Shown here: one piece after another, positions 27,503 through 36,429 of the stretch
Layout of the letters: each line of letters opens with the position of its first letter
How positions within the stretch are numbered: the stretch's first letter is position 1
Assembly: GCA_046704385.1 (NCBI GenBank)
Contig: JBJKSB010000112.1
Span: 62,001 to 126,000, forward strand
Direction of reading: 5' to 3'
Length of the DNA: 64,000 bases
Origin: GH45 sp046704385
GTDB taxonomy: Bacteria; Bacteroidota; Bacteroidia; Bacteroidales; SZUA-534
Translations under genes and position numbers: made by a program
Notes under the pieces: model-generated
What the model saw: the letters and a program-made list of their open reading frames with translations, nothing else
What the model was told of the DNA's origin: nothing
Database searches by the model: none

Positions 27503-28606
27503 ATGGCATTGCAGTGTGGAATAGTGGGATTACCCAATGTAGGAAAATCAACTTTGTTTAATTGTTTATCGAATGCAAAAGCGCAATCGGCTAATTTTCC
27601 GTTTTGTACCATCGAACCCAATGTTGGGGTTATTACGGTACCTGATGAGCGGGTTTCGGTTTTGGCAGAAATGGCAAAATCGGAAAAGGTAATTCCCACT
27701 ACCGTCGAAATTGTAGATATTGCCGGTTTGGTAAAAGGGGCCAGCAAAGGTGAGGGTCTTGGGAATAAATTCCTGGCAAATATCCGTGAAACGGATGCCA
27801 TAATTCATGTATTACGCTGTTTTGATGATGATAACGTTACCCATGTAGATGGCAGTGTTGATCCGGTAAGGGACAAAGAGATTATTGATATCGAATTACA
27901 GCTTAAAGACCTTGAAACCGTGGAAGCCAGAATTTCAAAAGTTGAAAAGGTTGCCAAAACCGGTGGTGATAAAAAAGCAGCCAAAACCCTCGAACTGTTA
28001 TTAAAATATAAAGATGCCTTAATGCAGGGTAAATCGGCACGAACTGTGGAAATAGAACCCCTGGTTAAAAAGGAAAACCTGTTCGACTTAATGCTGTTAA
28101 CCGATAAGCCGATTTTATATGTTTGTAATGTGGACGAAGCTTCGGTAAAAACCGGAAATAAACATTCACAGGCATTAATGGATGCCGTTAAGGATGAAAA
28201 TGCAGAGGTTTTGATTATTGGTGCAGCCATTGAAGCTGATATTGCCGAACTTGAAAGCTACGACGAGCGTAAAATGTTCCTTGAAGATTTAGGCCTTGAA
28301 GATTCAGGGGTTGCCAAATTGATTAAATCAGCCTATCGCCTGTTAAAGCTGCAAACCTATTTTACCGTTGGGCCAAAAGAAACCAAGGCCTGGACATTCC
28401 GCACCGGAATGAAAGCCCCGCAGTGTGCCGGAATTATCCATACCGATTTTGAGAAAGGTTTTATCCGTGCCGAGGTTATTAAATATAACGATTATGTAGG
28501 CCTGGGTTCAGAAGCCGCCTGCCGCGATGCCGGAAAAATTGCCGTTGAAGGGAAAGATTACGAACCAATTGATGGAGATATTATGCATTTCAGGTTTAAT
28601 GTGTAA
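27503..28606 (+). CDS. ychF: YchF/OLA1-family ribosome-binding ATPase
   Basis: A 367-residue Obg-like P-loop ATPase. The Walker A is GLPNVGKSTLFN (9-20), followed by the TRAFAC switch (FPFCTIEPN) and the DIAGLVKGASKGEGLGNKFL block. The coiled-coil arm lies at about 130-200, and the C-terminal TGS domain starts near 280 (LQTYFTVGPKETKAWTF, then AAECRDAGK-like AACRDAGK). YchF prefers ATP over GTP, binds ribosomes and affects stress responses. Length is exactly as in E. coli (363). Single gene. Confidence 0.96.
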   Translation: MALQCGIVGLPNVGKSTLFNCLSNAKAQSANFPFCTIEPNVGVITVPDERVSVLAEMAKSEKVIPTTVEIVDIAGLVKGASKGEGLGNKFLANIRETDAIIHVLRCFDDDNVTHVDGSVDPVRDKEIIDIELQLKDLETVEARISKVEKVAKTGGDKKAAKTLELLLKYKDALMQGKSARTVEIEPLVKKENLFDLMLLTDKPILYVCNVDEASVKTGNKHSQALMDAVKDENAEVLIIGAAIEADIAELESYDERKMFLEDLGLEDSGVAKLIKSAYRLLKLQTYFTVGPKETKAWTFRTGMKAPQCAGIIHTDFEKGFIRAEVIKYNDYVGLGSEAACRDAGKIAVEGKDYEPIDGDIMHFRFNV

Positions 28607-28710
28607 AACGCGGTAGCCACAGATTCACAGATGATAGAATTCTGTAAATTATAGAAAATTATCATCCAGAACTGAAATTAGTATCTTTATTGCTCAGAAA
28701 AAAGAAAGCT

Positions 28711-30384
28711 ATGCGTAAAGCTTTATTCTTCATAATATTCATTTGCACCCGATTGCTGATATATGGCCAGCAACCTTTGCAAATGCAGTTGGAGCAACGG
28801 GGCGAAGTTATTGTGTCATTTGATGCCGGTTATCTGAAAAACATTCCCAATGTAGGTTCATGGTCGGTGGATAAGGTTATAAATAATAAAGCATACGTTT
28901 ATCTTAACACTAAGCAGTATAATAAATTACTGGATTTAAATATTCCCTTTATTCCGGAGCCCGTTCCTTCATTGATGGCAAATGTGCAAATGGCTCATAC
29001 CATTGTTGATATGAGTGCCTGGGATGCTTACCCCGATTATGATACTTATGTGGGAATGATGCAACAATTTGCTACTGACTACCCCGATATTTGCAGGTTG
29101 GATACCATTGGAACTACGGTGCAAAACCGTTCATTACTGGCCTTAAAAATTTCCGATAATGTAGACAAAAATGAATCGGAACCAGGCTTTTTCTATAGCT
29201 CCTCCATGCATGGTGACGAACTGACCGGTTATGTTTTAATGCTTCGCCTGGCGGATTATCTACTGAAAAATTATAACAACCCCCAGGTAAAAAACCTGGT
29301 TGATAACCTTGAGATTTATATCAATCCTCTCGCTAATCCTGATGGAACCTTTACATCTGACAACAGTACGGTAAGCGGTGCATCACGTTATAATGCTTCA
29401 GGTGTGGATTTGAATCGTAATTTTCCGGACGTTATAACTGGCAAACCTGCTCAAGGGGATTCCTTAATGCCTGAAACAATAGCTATGATTAAGTTTATGC
29501 AAAAGCATCATTTCAATATGTCGGTAAACTTTCATGGTGGAAATGAAGTCTTGAATTATCCCTGGGATCATAAAGTACAACGTCATCCGGATGATGCCTG
29601 GTTTCAATTTATTTGCAGGGCTTATGTGGATACAGTACATTCCATTGATCCAAATTATATGACCGATTTGAAAAATGGAATAACTAATGGTTATGACTGG
29701 TATACGATATCTGGTGGCCGCCAGGACTATGTAACACATTTTTTACATGGCCGGGAAATTACAGCCGAGCTTAGTACAATAAAACTGGTAAGCCCTTTAA
29801 TGTTGCCGGGTTTTTGGGATAGAAACTATAAATCGCTGTTGCACTATATGGAGCAGGCTACGTACGGTATCCATGGAAAAATAACCGATTCATCAGGGAA
29901 CCCGCTTGAAGCTAAAATTACAGTACGCGACCACGATACCGACAGTTCTATTGTGCGCACCCAGGGCGAAGGTGTTTTTTACCGCTACTTAAAAGCCGGA
30001 ACATATACTCTTGATATCGAGGCACCCGGATATTTGACTAAAACAGTTGCTCAGGTTGAAGTTAAAGATTTTGAAGCCACGCCTATAAATATAGTTCTTG
30101 AACCGAAACCTGATACTATTGATACTATTAGCATCAGTGAACAAAAATCAGGCATCAGCCTATATCCCAATCCGGCTCGGGAGTCATTTGTTATCAGTTC
30201 GCTTTTAGGGTATTGCCTTGATAATGTACAACTCTTTGGGTTGGAAGGCAAATTAATTAAGAGCCGGAGTGGGAAAGGTTCTCCTTTTATGCTGATGGAT
30301 GTTTCGGATTTATCTTCGGGTATTTACCTGATTTGTATTCAAAGCAAGGGAATTAATTATTCATATAAAATTGTAAAAAAATAA
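28711..30384 (+). CDS. Secreted M14 zinc carboxypeptidase with type IX sorting tail
   Basis: A 557-residue protein. The signal peptide covers about 1-20; I chose ATG 28711 rather than the open frame to 28690. The M14 peptidase domain (about 105-390) has the zinc ligands in MHGDELTG, the substrate region GVDLNRNFPD, the third ligand in NFHGG and the catalytic Glu in REITAEL. A carboxypeptidase-regulatory beta domain follows (about 393-465, IHGKITDSSGNPLEA), then a C-terminal secretion tail (about 480-557: SLYPNPARESF to YSYKIVKK). It should be exported by type IX secretion and cut C-terminal residues from proteins or peptides outside the cell. Confidence 0.9.
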   Translation: MRKALFFIIFICTRLLIYGQQPLQMQLEQRGEVIVSFDAGYLKNIPNVGSWSVDKVINNKAYVYLNTKQYNKLLDLNIPFIPEPVPSLMANVQMAHTIVDMSAWDAYPDYDTYVGMMQQFATDYPDICRLDTIGTTVQNRSLLALKISDNVDKNESEPGFFYSSSMHGDELTGYVLMLRLADYLLKNYNNPQVKNLVDNLEIYINPLANPDGTFTSDNSTVSGASRYNASGVDLNRNFPDVITGKPAQGDSLMPETIAMIKFMQKHHFNMSVNFHGGNEVLNYPWDHKVQRHPDDAWFQFICRAYVDTVHSIDPNYMTDLKNGITNGYDWYTISGGRQDYVTHFLHGREITAELSTIKLVSPLMLPGFWDRNYKSLLHYMEQATYGIHGKITDSSGNPLEAKITVRDHDTDSSIVRTQGEGVFYRYLKAGTYTLDIEAPGYLTKTVAQVEVKDFEATPINIVLEPKPDTIDTISISEQKSGISLYPNPARESFVISSLLGYCLDNVQLFGLEGKLIKSRSGKGSPFMLMDVSDLSSGIYLICIQSKGINYSYKIVKK

Positions 30385-30432
30385 TAGGCTATCAAAAGGG
30401 AAGAATTTAATCGATTTCTAGCTTAAATTTAC

Positions 30433-30440
30433 TACGTTTG
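30433..30440 (+). promoter_or_regulatory. -7 box of the AraC-type regulator gene
   Basis: TACGTTTG matches TAnnTTTG 30 bases before the start codon. No TTG is seen at the usual -33 distance. Confidence 0.45.
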
Positions 30441-30469
30441 AAGGGTTTAAAATTAAACTCCTGTTACAG

Positions 30470-31369
30470 ATGGCTGTGAAAGCGCTTGGTTTACACTATT
30501 TTGAAGATGAAGAATTTCCTCTGAATATTTGCCGTATTGAGCGTCAGGAGAATATTACCCATGAGTTTGACCTTACAGAAGTTGAACATTTTCACGATTT
30601 TAGTGAACTGGTTTTTATCATTAAAGGAAAAGGCGTACAGGTTATCGAACAGAATGAGTACCTGGTATCAGCCGGTGACGTATTCGTTCTGCAAGGCAAC
30701 CAGAAACATTTTTTTAAAGACCCATCCGGTATTGAAATTATTAATGTGATGTTTACCCATCATAATAAATACGGGGTAATTTCTGAAGCCATCAGAAAAC
30801 TCGAGGGGTATAATGCGCTTTTCATCCTTGAATCACAATACCGTGCCATGCACCATTTTAAAAACAAACTGCATCTCGACAGGGCTGAGCTTGCAAAAAT
30901 GGAATTTATCCTGAATTCGATGATCCTGGAGCTTGAAAACAAAATGGAAGGCTACAAGACCTTGTTGAAAAACAAACTCGAAGAATTGATCATTCTGCTG
31001 TCGAGGCATTATTCCAGTTTGGAAGCTACCGAAGCCAAGGCCCTGGTTAGGATCGGAAAAGTGATTGATCATCTGGAAAGCCATTATACTGATAAAATCT
31101 ATTTGGATGAACTTGCCGAGATGGCTTATATGAGTACCCGTAATTTCCAGCGAATATTCAGAAAAGCCGTGGGTTCATCACCCAGTAATTATATTATGCA
31201 AATACGGTTGCAAAAGGCACGAAAATTGTTGCGCAACACCGAAAATCCGGTTGCCGACATTGCTATTGAGGCTGGTTTTGGCGACAGTAATTACTTTATA
31301 AAATGCTTCAAAAAAGAATTGGGAATAACTCCGGTTAAGTTCAGGATGCGATATAATGTCAAGCGATAG
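30470..31369 (+). CDS. AraC-family transcriptional regulator with cupin sensor
   Basis: A 299-residue regulator. The N-terminal cupin domain (about 25-110) reads HFHDFSELVFIIKGKGVQVI and 'LVSAGDVFVLQGNQKH', a sugar-binding arrangement in AraC relatives. The C-terminal double helix-turn-helix (about 195-295) shows YLDELAEMAYMSTRNFQRIFRK and the second motif VADIAIEAGFGDSNYFIKCF. It would bind DNA on ligand binding. It lies between two genes for type IX cargo, so it may control one of them, but no shared operator is evident. The ligand is likely a carbohydrate by family only. Confidence 0.92.
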   Translation: MAVKALGLHYFEDEEFPLNICRIERQENITHEFDLTEVEHFHDFSELVFIIKGKGVQVIEQNEYLVSAGDVFVLQGNQKHFFKDPSGIEIINVMFTHHNKYGVISEAIRKLEGYNALFILESQYRAMHHFKNKLHLDRAELAKMEFILNSMILELENKMEGYKTLLKNKLEELIILLSRHYSSLEATEAKALVRIGKVIDHLESHYTDKIYLDELAEMAYMSTRNFQRIFRKAVGSSPSNYIMQIRLQKARKLLRNTENPVADIAIEAGFGDSNYFIKCFKKELGITPVKFRMRYNVKR

Positions 31370-31414
31370 CCTGATACTTCATCTTCCAGAGTTTAGAAAA
31401 TCTTCAGGAATTAA

Positions 31415-31422
31415 TATCTTTG
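31415..31422 (+). promoter_or_regulatory. -7 box of the CBM-type secreted protein gene
   Basis: TATCTTTG is a full TAnnTTTG match 24 bases before the ATG at 31446; the -33 element is weak. Confidence 0.45.
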
Positions 31423-31445
31423 CAAAAATTTTAAAACTTTAAATA

Positions 31446-32135
31446 ATGCGTTCAATATTCACTCTTTTAATATGCCTTGCAATAGGGAATTTGGCTTTAG
31501 GCCAGTCCAATATGTCTGAATTGCATCCCCAAATGTCGACTCAAAAGAGCTTTAACCAGGTAACCCCGGTCTACGTAAGTGTAGACTTTTATCTCGAAAT
31601 GTATGATGCCACTTTTGATCATGATAATGATACAGTATATGTAAGCGGATCGTTCAATAACTGGCTAGAACCCGGAGCGGAAGGGTCAATTCAGTTGAAA
31701 GATACAAATGACAATTATTATTATACTGCAAGGATTCAGCTTGAAGAAAATTCGGGTGAGTTTGAATATAAATACTTCCTCAACTCAGGCTTTGGTGGAG
31801 CTGAATGGGAAGGTGATCCCAACCGTATCTTTACGGTAGGAACTGAGCTGGTAAGGAATGACGATCTTTGGGGAACTATCATCGGAATTCAGGAAAATAA
31901 TCCCAATGATATTATGATTTATCCAAATCCTTGCAGTGATAAACTTACAGTGAATAACATAAAACCTGGATCGCAAATCATAATTCAGGATGTTTTAGGT
32001 AAAGGTATCCTTAAAACGAATACTGAAGATCAAAGCGTTAACATAAACACATCTGATTTGACTAAAGGAATTTATCTGATTTCTGTAATCGGACCAGACC
32101 AAAAAGTCAGAACAGAGAAGATAATTAAGAAATAA
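31446..32135 (+). CDS. Secreted protein with starch-binding-like (CBM20/48-type) domain and type IX tail
   Basis: A 229-residue protein. The signal peptide covers about 1-20. A beta-sandwich (about 40-140) carries VYVSGSFNNWLEPG and 'GEFEYKYFLNSG', the pattern of CBM20/CBM48 glucan-binding domains. A type IX sorting tail (about 155-229) begins IMIYPNPCSDKLTV and ends VRTEKIIKK. There is no catalytic domain, so it is a secreted binding protein or a fragment-like carrier. It lies just after the AraC regulator and before a bidirectional terminator. Confidence 0.82.
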   Translation: MRSIFTLLICLAIGNLALGQSNMSELHPQMSTQKSFNQVTPVYVSVDFYLEMYDATFDHDNDTVYVSGSFNNWLEPGAEGSIQLKDTNDNYYYTARIQLEENSGEFEYKYFLNSGFGGAEWEGDPNRIFTVGTELVRNDDLWGTIIGIQENNPNDIMIYPNPCSDKLTVNNIKPGSQIIIQDVLGKGILKTNTEDQSVNINTSDLTKGIYLISVIGPDQKVRTEKIIKK

Positions 32136-32160
32136 AAAAAGAGGCTTAGCCTCTTTTTTT
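32134..32160. terminator. Bidirectional terminator
   Basis: A run of seven A, GAGGC, loop TTA, GCCTC and seven T form a 12-bp perfect stem, serving the CBM-type gene and the convergent TonB receptor. Confidence 0.85.
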
Positions 32161-32163
32161 ATA

Positions 32164-34563
32164 TTAAAATCTCAACTTAATCCCAGCCAAAAAGTTAATC
32201 CCTGCCTGTGGGTAATAATATTTTACACCATCCCAAACATAACCGTTCGACGAATACATTTGATTAAATACATTACATATTAATAATGTAAACTGCATTT
32301 CATCCATCAATTTGGGTTTTAGGGTATACGACAAATTAATATTTGTATATGAATATGGATCGAGCGTAAGGTCCTCGTTCTGCGTTAAATCAAGGTACTG
32401 TTTTGAAATGTACTTAGTTGATAAGCCTGCTTCAAAATTGTTAAAAGGTGTAAAATTCAGTTCAATCCCTCCCACTACCTGTGGCGAGAATGATAATTGA
32501 ACATTATTATGAGGAATAATTTCCCCATTTACCTGTTCATTATAATCGGTATTTGAATTACTTAAGGCCAGGTTACTGCGAAATGCAAACCATTTAACAG
32601 GTTCATATCCACCATCCAGCTCAATACCCATACGGTAGCTTTTACCCACATTTGCCCTGATGGGCGATCCAACATCATTTAACTCACCGGTTAAAGCCAA
32701 TTGATTGGTATATTTCATATAATAGAAATTGGCGTTATAAAAACCGTGCGATCCTTTATTGCGCATGCCCATTTCAAAATCGGACAGGTGCTCGGGTTCG
32801 GGTTTTGTTCCGTCAGGAGCATCAGTAAAATCGGTTCGGATAGGTTCGCGGTTTGCAATTGCAAACGATGAATACAAATCACCAATATTTCCAACCTCAT
32901 AAGTAAGTCCAATTTTAGGATTAAAAAAAGTATAATTTTCATCGATGTTAATTAAAACACCGCCATCATCGGTACCCGAACCGGTGTAAATTACCTTGCG
33001 CAGCTGTAAATCACCAAAAAGGTTAAACTTATCAAGCTGCCAGTTAGCTTTTAAATAATTATTGAAATCGGTTTTATCCGATTCATTATTATAAAACCTG
33101 TCTCCCAATCCGGTATTACCGGCATACTGAGCCCAAATAAGCTCCCCGTAATGTTTGGCATGTGCATATTTATTTATAGCGCCCCCAAAATTCAGGTTGA
33201 GGTTTTTATGGGTATAATCCAACGAATAGGTTGATCCATAAAACTGGTTATCGAGCCAGCGTCGACCAATCAAATCTCCGTTTGTAACCGAATCGTGATA
33301 AAAATAATCATAAGCACCGTTTGCATTCAATGTACTATCGTGGCCAAAATACAATGTGCCAATGGGGTAATCAGCAAGCGTAGCTCCCTGGTAATACTCT
33401 TCATAATAACCCCGGCCATAGGTGTAATGAAGGGCGGCATTAAATTTCAAACCTTCCAGAATTTTCTGGCTAAAATGCAACTGATAGTGATCTTGCTGAT
33501 AATTATCCGTTTCGTTGTCATAATAGCGCATCGATCCGTCTTCATTATAAATTACACCTGCCCAATTGAACGTTCTGCCATAATTTTCAACCGTCCAGTC
33601 ATCCACACCATACCAGGCCTGGTAGGTTTTTTCTTTTCCACTGAAAACAATGGCTTTAAGCGTGGTGTTATTGGTATAGTATCCTCCCTGAACAAAAAAC
33701 GATTTCAAATCGGACGAAGCCCTGTCGACGTAACCGTCAGATGTAATTTTGGACAACCGTCCCTCGAACGCCCACTTGCCTTTGATTAACCCGGTTCCAA
33801 ACCTTACATTGTTTTTAAAGGTGTTAAACGAACCGGCTGAACTGTTAATTTCTGTAAAGGGTTTCGATTCAAGTGTACTGGTCTCCATATTGATAGTTGC
33901 CCCAAAAGCTCCTCCCCCGTTGGTTGAAGTTCCTACTCCTCTTTGTATCTGTGCATTATTAACCGAGCTGGTAAAGTCGGGCATGTTCACCCAAAATACT
34001 CCGTGCGATTCCGGATCGTTCAGCGGAATACCGTTTACAGTAACATTTATGCGTTGAATATTACTTCCCCTGATCCACATTCCGGTATAACCTATGCCGG
34101 TACCACCATCGGATGACGTGACCATTGAAGGTTCCATGCTTATCAAATATGGAAAATCCTGACCTACATTATTTTTGCCAAGATCCTTCCTGTCAACCAT
34201 TGAATAGGTTACCGGGGTTTTTTCATCGGCCCGCGTACTTTTTACAATTACTTCTTCAGCCATAAAAGTAGTCGGCACCAGACTAAAATTCAAAGAACTG
34301 TTCTTATTTACAGCTATAGTTTGCGTAGATTTTTTATATCCGATAAATGACGATTCCACCGCATACTGCCCTTCAGCCAGGTTGATCAACTCATAAAATC
34401 CATCGGCATTGGTTACAGTACCCAAATTCTTTTCAAGAATCTGAACACTCGCCCCTACCATGGGATCACCATTTTCGTCGGTAATTTTACCCGACAAACT
34501 AAATTGCGCATTTGCTAAAAACGTGAAGGCAACAAATGCCAGAAATAAATAAATTTTTTTCAT
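32164..34563 (-). CDS. TonB-dependent receptor under TPP riboswitch control, probable thiamine transporter
   Basis: A 799-residue outer-membrane receptor. I placed the start at ATG 34563 (KKIYLFLAFVAFTFL signal peptide); the open frame to 34659 runs through the riboswitch and cannot be coding. A carboxypeptidase-regulatory domain (about 22-105) reads SGKITDENGDPMVGASVQ. The plug (about 115-240) has WIRGSNIQRINVTVNGIPL and QIQRGVGTSTNGGGAFGATI. The beta-barrel ends AGIKLRF. A TPP riboswitch 43 bases upstream implies repression when thiamine is plentiful. Rodionov and co-workers described THI-regulated TonB receptors in Bacteroidetes (Omr1), so uptake of thiamine or a precursor is the best guess. 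No inner-membrane thiamine carrier lies next to it. Confidence 0.88.
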   Translation of the reverse strand: MKKIYLFLAFVAFTFLANAQFSLSGKITDENGDPMVGASVQILEKNLGTVTNADGFYELINLAEGQYAVESSFIGYKKSTQTIAVNKNSSLNFSLVPTTFMAEEVIVKSTRADEKTPVTYSMVDRKDLGKNNVGQDFPYLISMEPSMVTSSDGGTGIGYTGMWIRGSNIQRINVTVNGIPLNDPESHGVFWVNMPDFTSSVNNAQIQRGVGTSTNGGGAFGATINMETSTLESKPFTEINSSAGSFNTFKNNVRFGTGLIKGKWAFEGRLSKITSDGYVDRASSDLKSFFVQGGYYTNNTTLKAIVFSGKEKTYQAWYGVDDWTVENYGRTFNWAGVIYNEDGSMRYYDNETDNYQQDHYQLHFSQKILEGLKFNAALHYTYGRGYYEEYYQGATLADYPIGTLYFGHDSTLNANGAYDYFYHDSVTNGDLIGRRWLDNQFYGSTYSLDYTHKNLNLNFGGAINKYAHAKHYGELIWAQYAGNTGLGDRFYNNESDKTDFNNYLKANWQLDKFNLFGDLQLRKVIYTGSGTDDGGVLINIDENYTFFNPKIGLTYEVGNIGDLYSSFAIANREPIRTDFTDAPDGTKPEPEHLSDFEMGMRNKGSHGFYNANFYYMKYTNQLALTGELNDVGSPIRANVGKSYRMGIELDGGYEPVKWFAFRSNLALSNSNTDYNEQVNGEIIPHNNVQLSFSPQVVGGIELNFTPFNNFEAGLSTKYISKQYLDLTQNEDLTLDPYSYTNINLSYTLKPKLMDEMQFTLLICNVFNQMYSSNGYVWDGVKYYYPQAGINFLAGIKLRF

Positions 34564-34606
34564 TACAATAATTTTACGCCACATACGGCTGTTAAACAAT
34601 TTATTG

Positions 34607-34704
34607 CAATGGGAGATCGGTCTTATTCCCTGCGCCGGCATTATCCGTATCAGGTTCAAAGGGTATAATCTCAGCCTGTAATTTTAAGGCACCCCCATTG
34701 TGAA
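34607..34704 (-). promoter_or_regulatory. TPP riboswitch (THI element)
   Basis: Read on the minus strand, this contains the consensus blocks in order: GGGGGTGCC, GGCTGAGATTATACCC, TTTGAACCTGATAC, and GGATAATGCCGGCGCAGGGA. These are the P2/P3 and P4/P5 cores that bind thiamine diphosphate. It precedes the TonB receptor gene. A 5' CAATGGG and a 3' CCCATTG flank the aptamer and could pair, competing with P2. Confidence 0.95.
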
Positions 34705-34759
34705 TATCGGCGCAAAGTTATGGAAATTTTTATAGGTATTCCAAACAAAAACCAGGTAA

Positions 34760-35218
34760 TTAAACTACTATTTTAGCTCTGATTTCTTCAATAACTTCTT
34801 TAAGTTTAACAAACTGTTCCTCACTTAAAATAATATTTTCCTCACCTTCTGTCTTCTTTTTTCCATCAGAGCTTTGCAGCGTATCCGGTTGACCTACAGA
34901 ATATTTAACAGATGTCCATGCTTCCTGAACTTTTGCCAAATAACCCAGTACCTCGGCAACCTCTGTATTATCTGCGTACTGCTCACAGAATTTATTTAAG
35001 ATGCTGAGTTTACATACAAATTCAGAAGCCTCAAATAACGATAATACTTTCTTCGGCGACTGCGGAGTAAAAGAATATTTTAACTCATTCTGAGTTTTCT
35101 CAATCCTGGTTTTATCAGCAAACCCATTATCACTATTTTGCCGTGTAGTATGGCTGGTACGGCCCATAATGAAAAATATACCCAAAGCATACCCAAACCA
35201 TAATGTATTTTTATTCAT
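34760..35218 (-). CDS. Hypothetical exported or membrane-anchored small protein
   Basis: A 152-residue protein. The start at ATG 35218 gives an N-terminal hydrophobic segment (NTLWFGYALGIFFIMG) that could be a signal peptide or membrane anchor. The remainder is hydrophilic and mainly helical, ending with LSEEQFVKLKEVIEEIRAK. I recognise no family. It is a single gene upstream of the riboswitch and is not clearly linked to thiamine transport. Confidence 0.5.
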   Translation of the reverse strand: MNKNTLWFGYALGIFFIMGRTSHTTRQNSDNGFADKTRIEKTQNELKYSFTPQSPKKVLSLFEASEFVCKLSILNKFCEQYADNTEVAEVLGYLAKVQEAWTSVKYSVGQPDTLQSSDGKKKTEGEENIILSEEQFVKLKEVIEEIRAKIVV

Positions 35219-35606
35219 TGATATAAATTTAATGGTTAAGCACAATTAAAATTGCACTAATTTAATACGGTTTAGTATTATCGAATTTACAAAAAATAAT
35301 TTATTTGCTTTTATAATGCTTACTACCATGCATTTTCATGAAACAAATCAGGGTATAAAACTACTATTTTTTATGATTTTACTCCATAAATTTAATTGCT
35401 TGTAATTTATTTACATTCTAAATTATAATCAAATTACTTGTTATACTTATACTTAGCATAATATTATACACTAATTATTTCAATTTAAAACCAACCACTC
35501 ACTATTTAAAAGTACCCCCGGTGTAAAATGAGTATATTTTTCATATCTTGGTATGCCAAAAATAGGTACATGTTTTAATATTTATAATTTTATAAAATCA
35601 TATTCT
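35219..35606. other. AT-rich intergenic stretch without recognisable features
   Basis: These 388 bases lie between two divergent genes. I see no gene, RNA or strong inverted repeat; the sequence is very AT-rich with a short run of C at 35515-35519. It presumably carries promoters for both sides. Confidence 0.5.
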
Positions 35607-36383
35607 ATGAAAAGATATCTATATTTAACGCTAACACCTGAGGCTTTGATATCTTCCATGTTACCCCCCGAAGATTTCGGAAACTATCTGGCGACGGGTA
35701 CTAAAAAACGTACACGTGGTCAGGCAATGTTTTTTGAGGTAGACATGGAGATGGTTAAAGACACTTTACCTATGGATTACATTGAGCGAAGGTGCGTACC
35801 CCAGGAAGGCGGACGACCCAAAAGCTCTGTTTATCTTTCAATTTACAGGGTATTGGAAACTATCCCGTTAAAATCGCTGCAAAAACTTTACCTGGTAACC
35901 GACGATGGAAGGGTACTGGGTCTTGATCAAGGGTCATATACGGAAAAAACAGACCATGAGCTACACCTTTACCAGGAGTTGTGCCCGGTAACACCACGTA
36001 TTGCAAGCACACTGGCTCCTAAAGATTTTGCCGGTTTAATTACCGGTGGTGAAGAAAAAGTTACCGTTCCCCGCCTGGTTTTTGTGGAGCTGGTACTTGA
36101 TGACCTGGCTGTTGATCCGGAAAATGCAAAAACAGATAATTTACCGTATCAAAATGTACAACACATGCGTGACTGTTTGTTGATCCTGAAAAATGAAAAA
36201 AACAAAACCAAAAAAACCATTATCAGGTTTTTTAATCGTGATCTGTTCTACCGTACAATTAAGAATGGCTTCTTTGTAGGTGATAAAGATGAATTATTAT
36301 ACTACCCGTTCCCACATATCAGCGAATTGGAAGAGAAACATTATGCATGGTGGCGTTCGGCTAATACAATTGGATTCTATTAA
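35607..36383 (+). CDS. Uncharacterised cytoplasmic protein with two internal repeats
   Basis: A 258-residue soluble protein without signal peptide or membrane helix; ATG 35607 is chosen over the open frame to 35553. Residues about 9-50 (LTPEALISSMLPPEDFGNYL) and about 128-165 (VTPRIASTLAPKDFAGLI) repeat the pattern T-P-x4-S-x-L-x-P-x-DF, each followed by a F-x-E strand and a longer variable part. The protein may therefore be a tandem pseudo-dimer. I do not recognise the family. It ends 46 bases before hppA on the same strand, so co-transcription with the pyrophosphatase is possible. Confidence 0.65.
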   Translation: MKRYLYLTLTPEALISSMLPPEDFGNYLATGTKKRTRGQAMFFEVDMEMVKDTLPMDYIERRCVPQEGGRPKSSVYLSIYRVLETIPLKSLQKLYLVTDDGRVLGLDQGSYTEKTDHELHLYQELCPVTPRIASTLAPKDFAGLITGGEEKVTVPRLVFVELVLDDLAVDPENAKTDNLPYQNVQHMRDCLLILKNEKNKTKKTIIRFFNRDLFYRTIKNGFFVGDKDELLYYPFPHISELEEKHYAWWRSANTIGFY

Positions 36384-36392
36384 TTATAAAAG

Positions 36393-36426
36393 AAAATATA
36401 GCATTTATTAAAATATAGCATTTATT
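36393..36426 (+). repeat. Exact 17-bp tandem duplication before hppA
   Basis: AAAATATAGCATTTATT occurs twice without gap (36393-36409 and 36410-36426), ending three bases before the hppA start codon. It alters leader length and spacing and could arise by replication slippage. Confidence 0.85.
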
Positions 36427-36429
36427 AAT

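Noticed and set aside
28607..28680. Possible repeat (GCCACAGATTCACAGAT) and weak inverted repeat after ychF
   Set aside because: Only one clear copy in the window and imperfect pairing; too weak to list as a feature.
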